DNA of 64,000 nt from Niveispirillum sp. SYP-B3756 (GTDB lineage: Bacteria > Pseudomonadota > Alphaproteobacteria > Azospirillales > Azospirillaceae), in NCBI RefSeq assembly GCF_009495745.1, contig NZ_WIDQ01000008.1:105043-169042 (forward strand), given 5' to 3'. Shown here piece after piece: positions 63,887 to 64,000 of the stretch (position 1 is its first letter; each line of letters opens with the position of its first letter). A program made the translations under genes and the position numbers. The notes under the pieces are model-generated. The model saw nothing but the letters and a program-made list of their open reading frames with translations, was not told the DNA's origin and did no database searches.

Positions 63887-64000
63887 AAACCTGAGAGTTT
63901 GATCCTGGCTCAGAACGAACGCTGGCGGCAGGCCTAACACATGCAAGTCGAACGCACCGCAAGGTGAGTGGCGCACGGGTGAGTAACACGTGGGAATGTA
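63887..64000 (+). rRNA. rrs: 16S ribosomal RNA, 5' end (truncated by window edge)
   Basis: AGAGTTTGATCCTGGCTCAG, the universal 5' primer region, is at 63894-63913, followed by the alphaproteobacterial AACGAACGCTGGCGGCAGGC and CACATGCAAGTCGAACG. By E. coli numbering, position 1 is near 63887. About 114 bases are inside the window; the rest of the operon is to the right. Confidence 0.97.

Overview
This window is chromosomal DNA from a high-GC alphaproteobacterium, most likely of the order Rhodospirillales (an Azospirillaceae-type organism; the genus is a guess). The evidence is gene order rather than any single gene: hemE and ppsR diverge from a site that looks like the replication origin, and the cluster maf-aroE-coaE-dnaQ, then mnmE-mnmG-rsmG-parA-parB, follows on one side with three parS sites. 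MucR, the EutBC pair and the start of a 16S rRNA gene at the right edge fit the same group.

Layout. 1-7.7 kb: mostly minus-strand housekeeping genes (mucR, tsaB-rimI, a Bax-like hydrolase, nfuA, a degenerate ferrochelatase-like gene, hemE) with a TusA-like and a VanX-like gene on the plus strand. 7.7-8.2 kb: predicted oriC, with five DnaA-box-like sites and six GANTC sites. 8.2-22.5 kb: the origin-proximal plus-strand cluster, interrupted by a minus-strand block (quinone oxidoreductase, dienelactone hydrolase, YyaL). ParA and ParB, encoded here, would act on the parS sites at 11.9, 16.7 and 20.1 kb to segregate the origin. 22.5-38.7 kb: accessory and housekeeping genes, including a VapBC-type toxin-antitoxin pair, lnt, an EmrAB-TetR efflux operon with a palindromic operator, a cluster of small genes ending in a MarR regulator, a proline iminopeptidase, an MtnA-like protein without its catalytic residues, rlmN and an oligopeptidase B. 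38.9-48 kb: a response-regulator diguanylate cyclase, a GIN/DUF2807 protein, two orphan ABC-2 permeases, recX, a large MscS channel and a YedY-type molybdopterin oxidoreductase. 48-58.3 kb: a periplasmic binding protein, an autotransporter esterase, a FemAB-like acyltransferase and an ethanolamine module (eat permease, MFS transporter, eutBC). 58.6-64 kb: clpB, an M23 peptidase, a roughly 1 kb non-coding region with a palindrome joined to a perfect DnaA box and a candidate rRNA promoter, then the 5' end of 16S rRNA.

Many intergenic regions carry hairpins. Several share a 3' flank of TTGGTAT, and two 42-bp relatives face each other around the molybdopterin oxidoreductase gene; these look like a dispersed repeat family. 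A separate 183-bp nested palindrome at 30.9 kb looks like a MITE. There is no CRISPR array, prophage, transposase gene or tRNA that I can see. Functional names rest on recognising families by eye; no database search was run.
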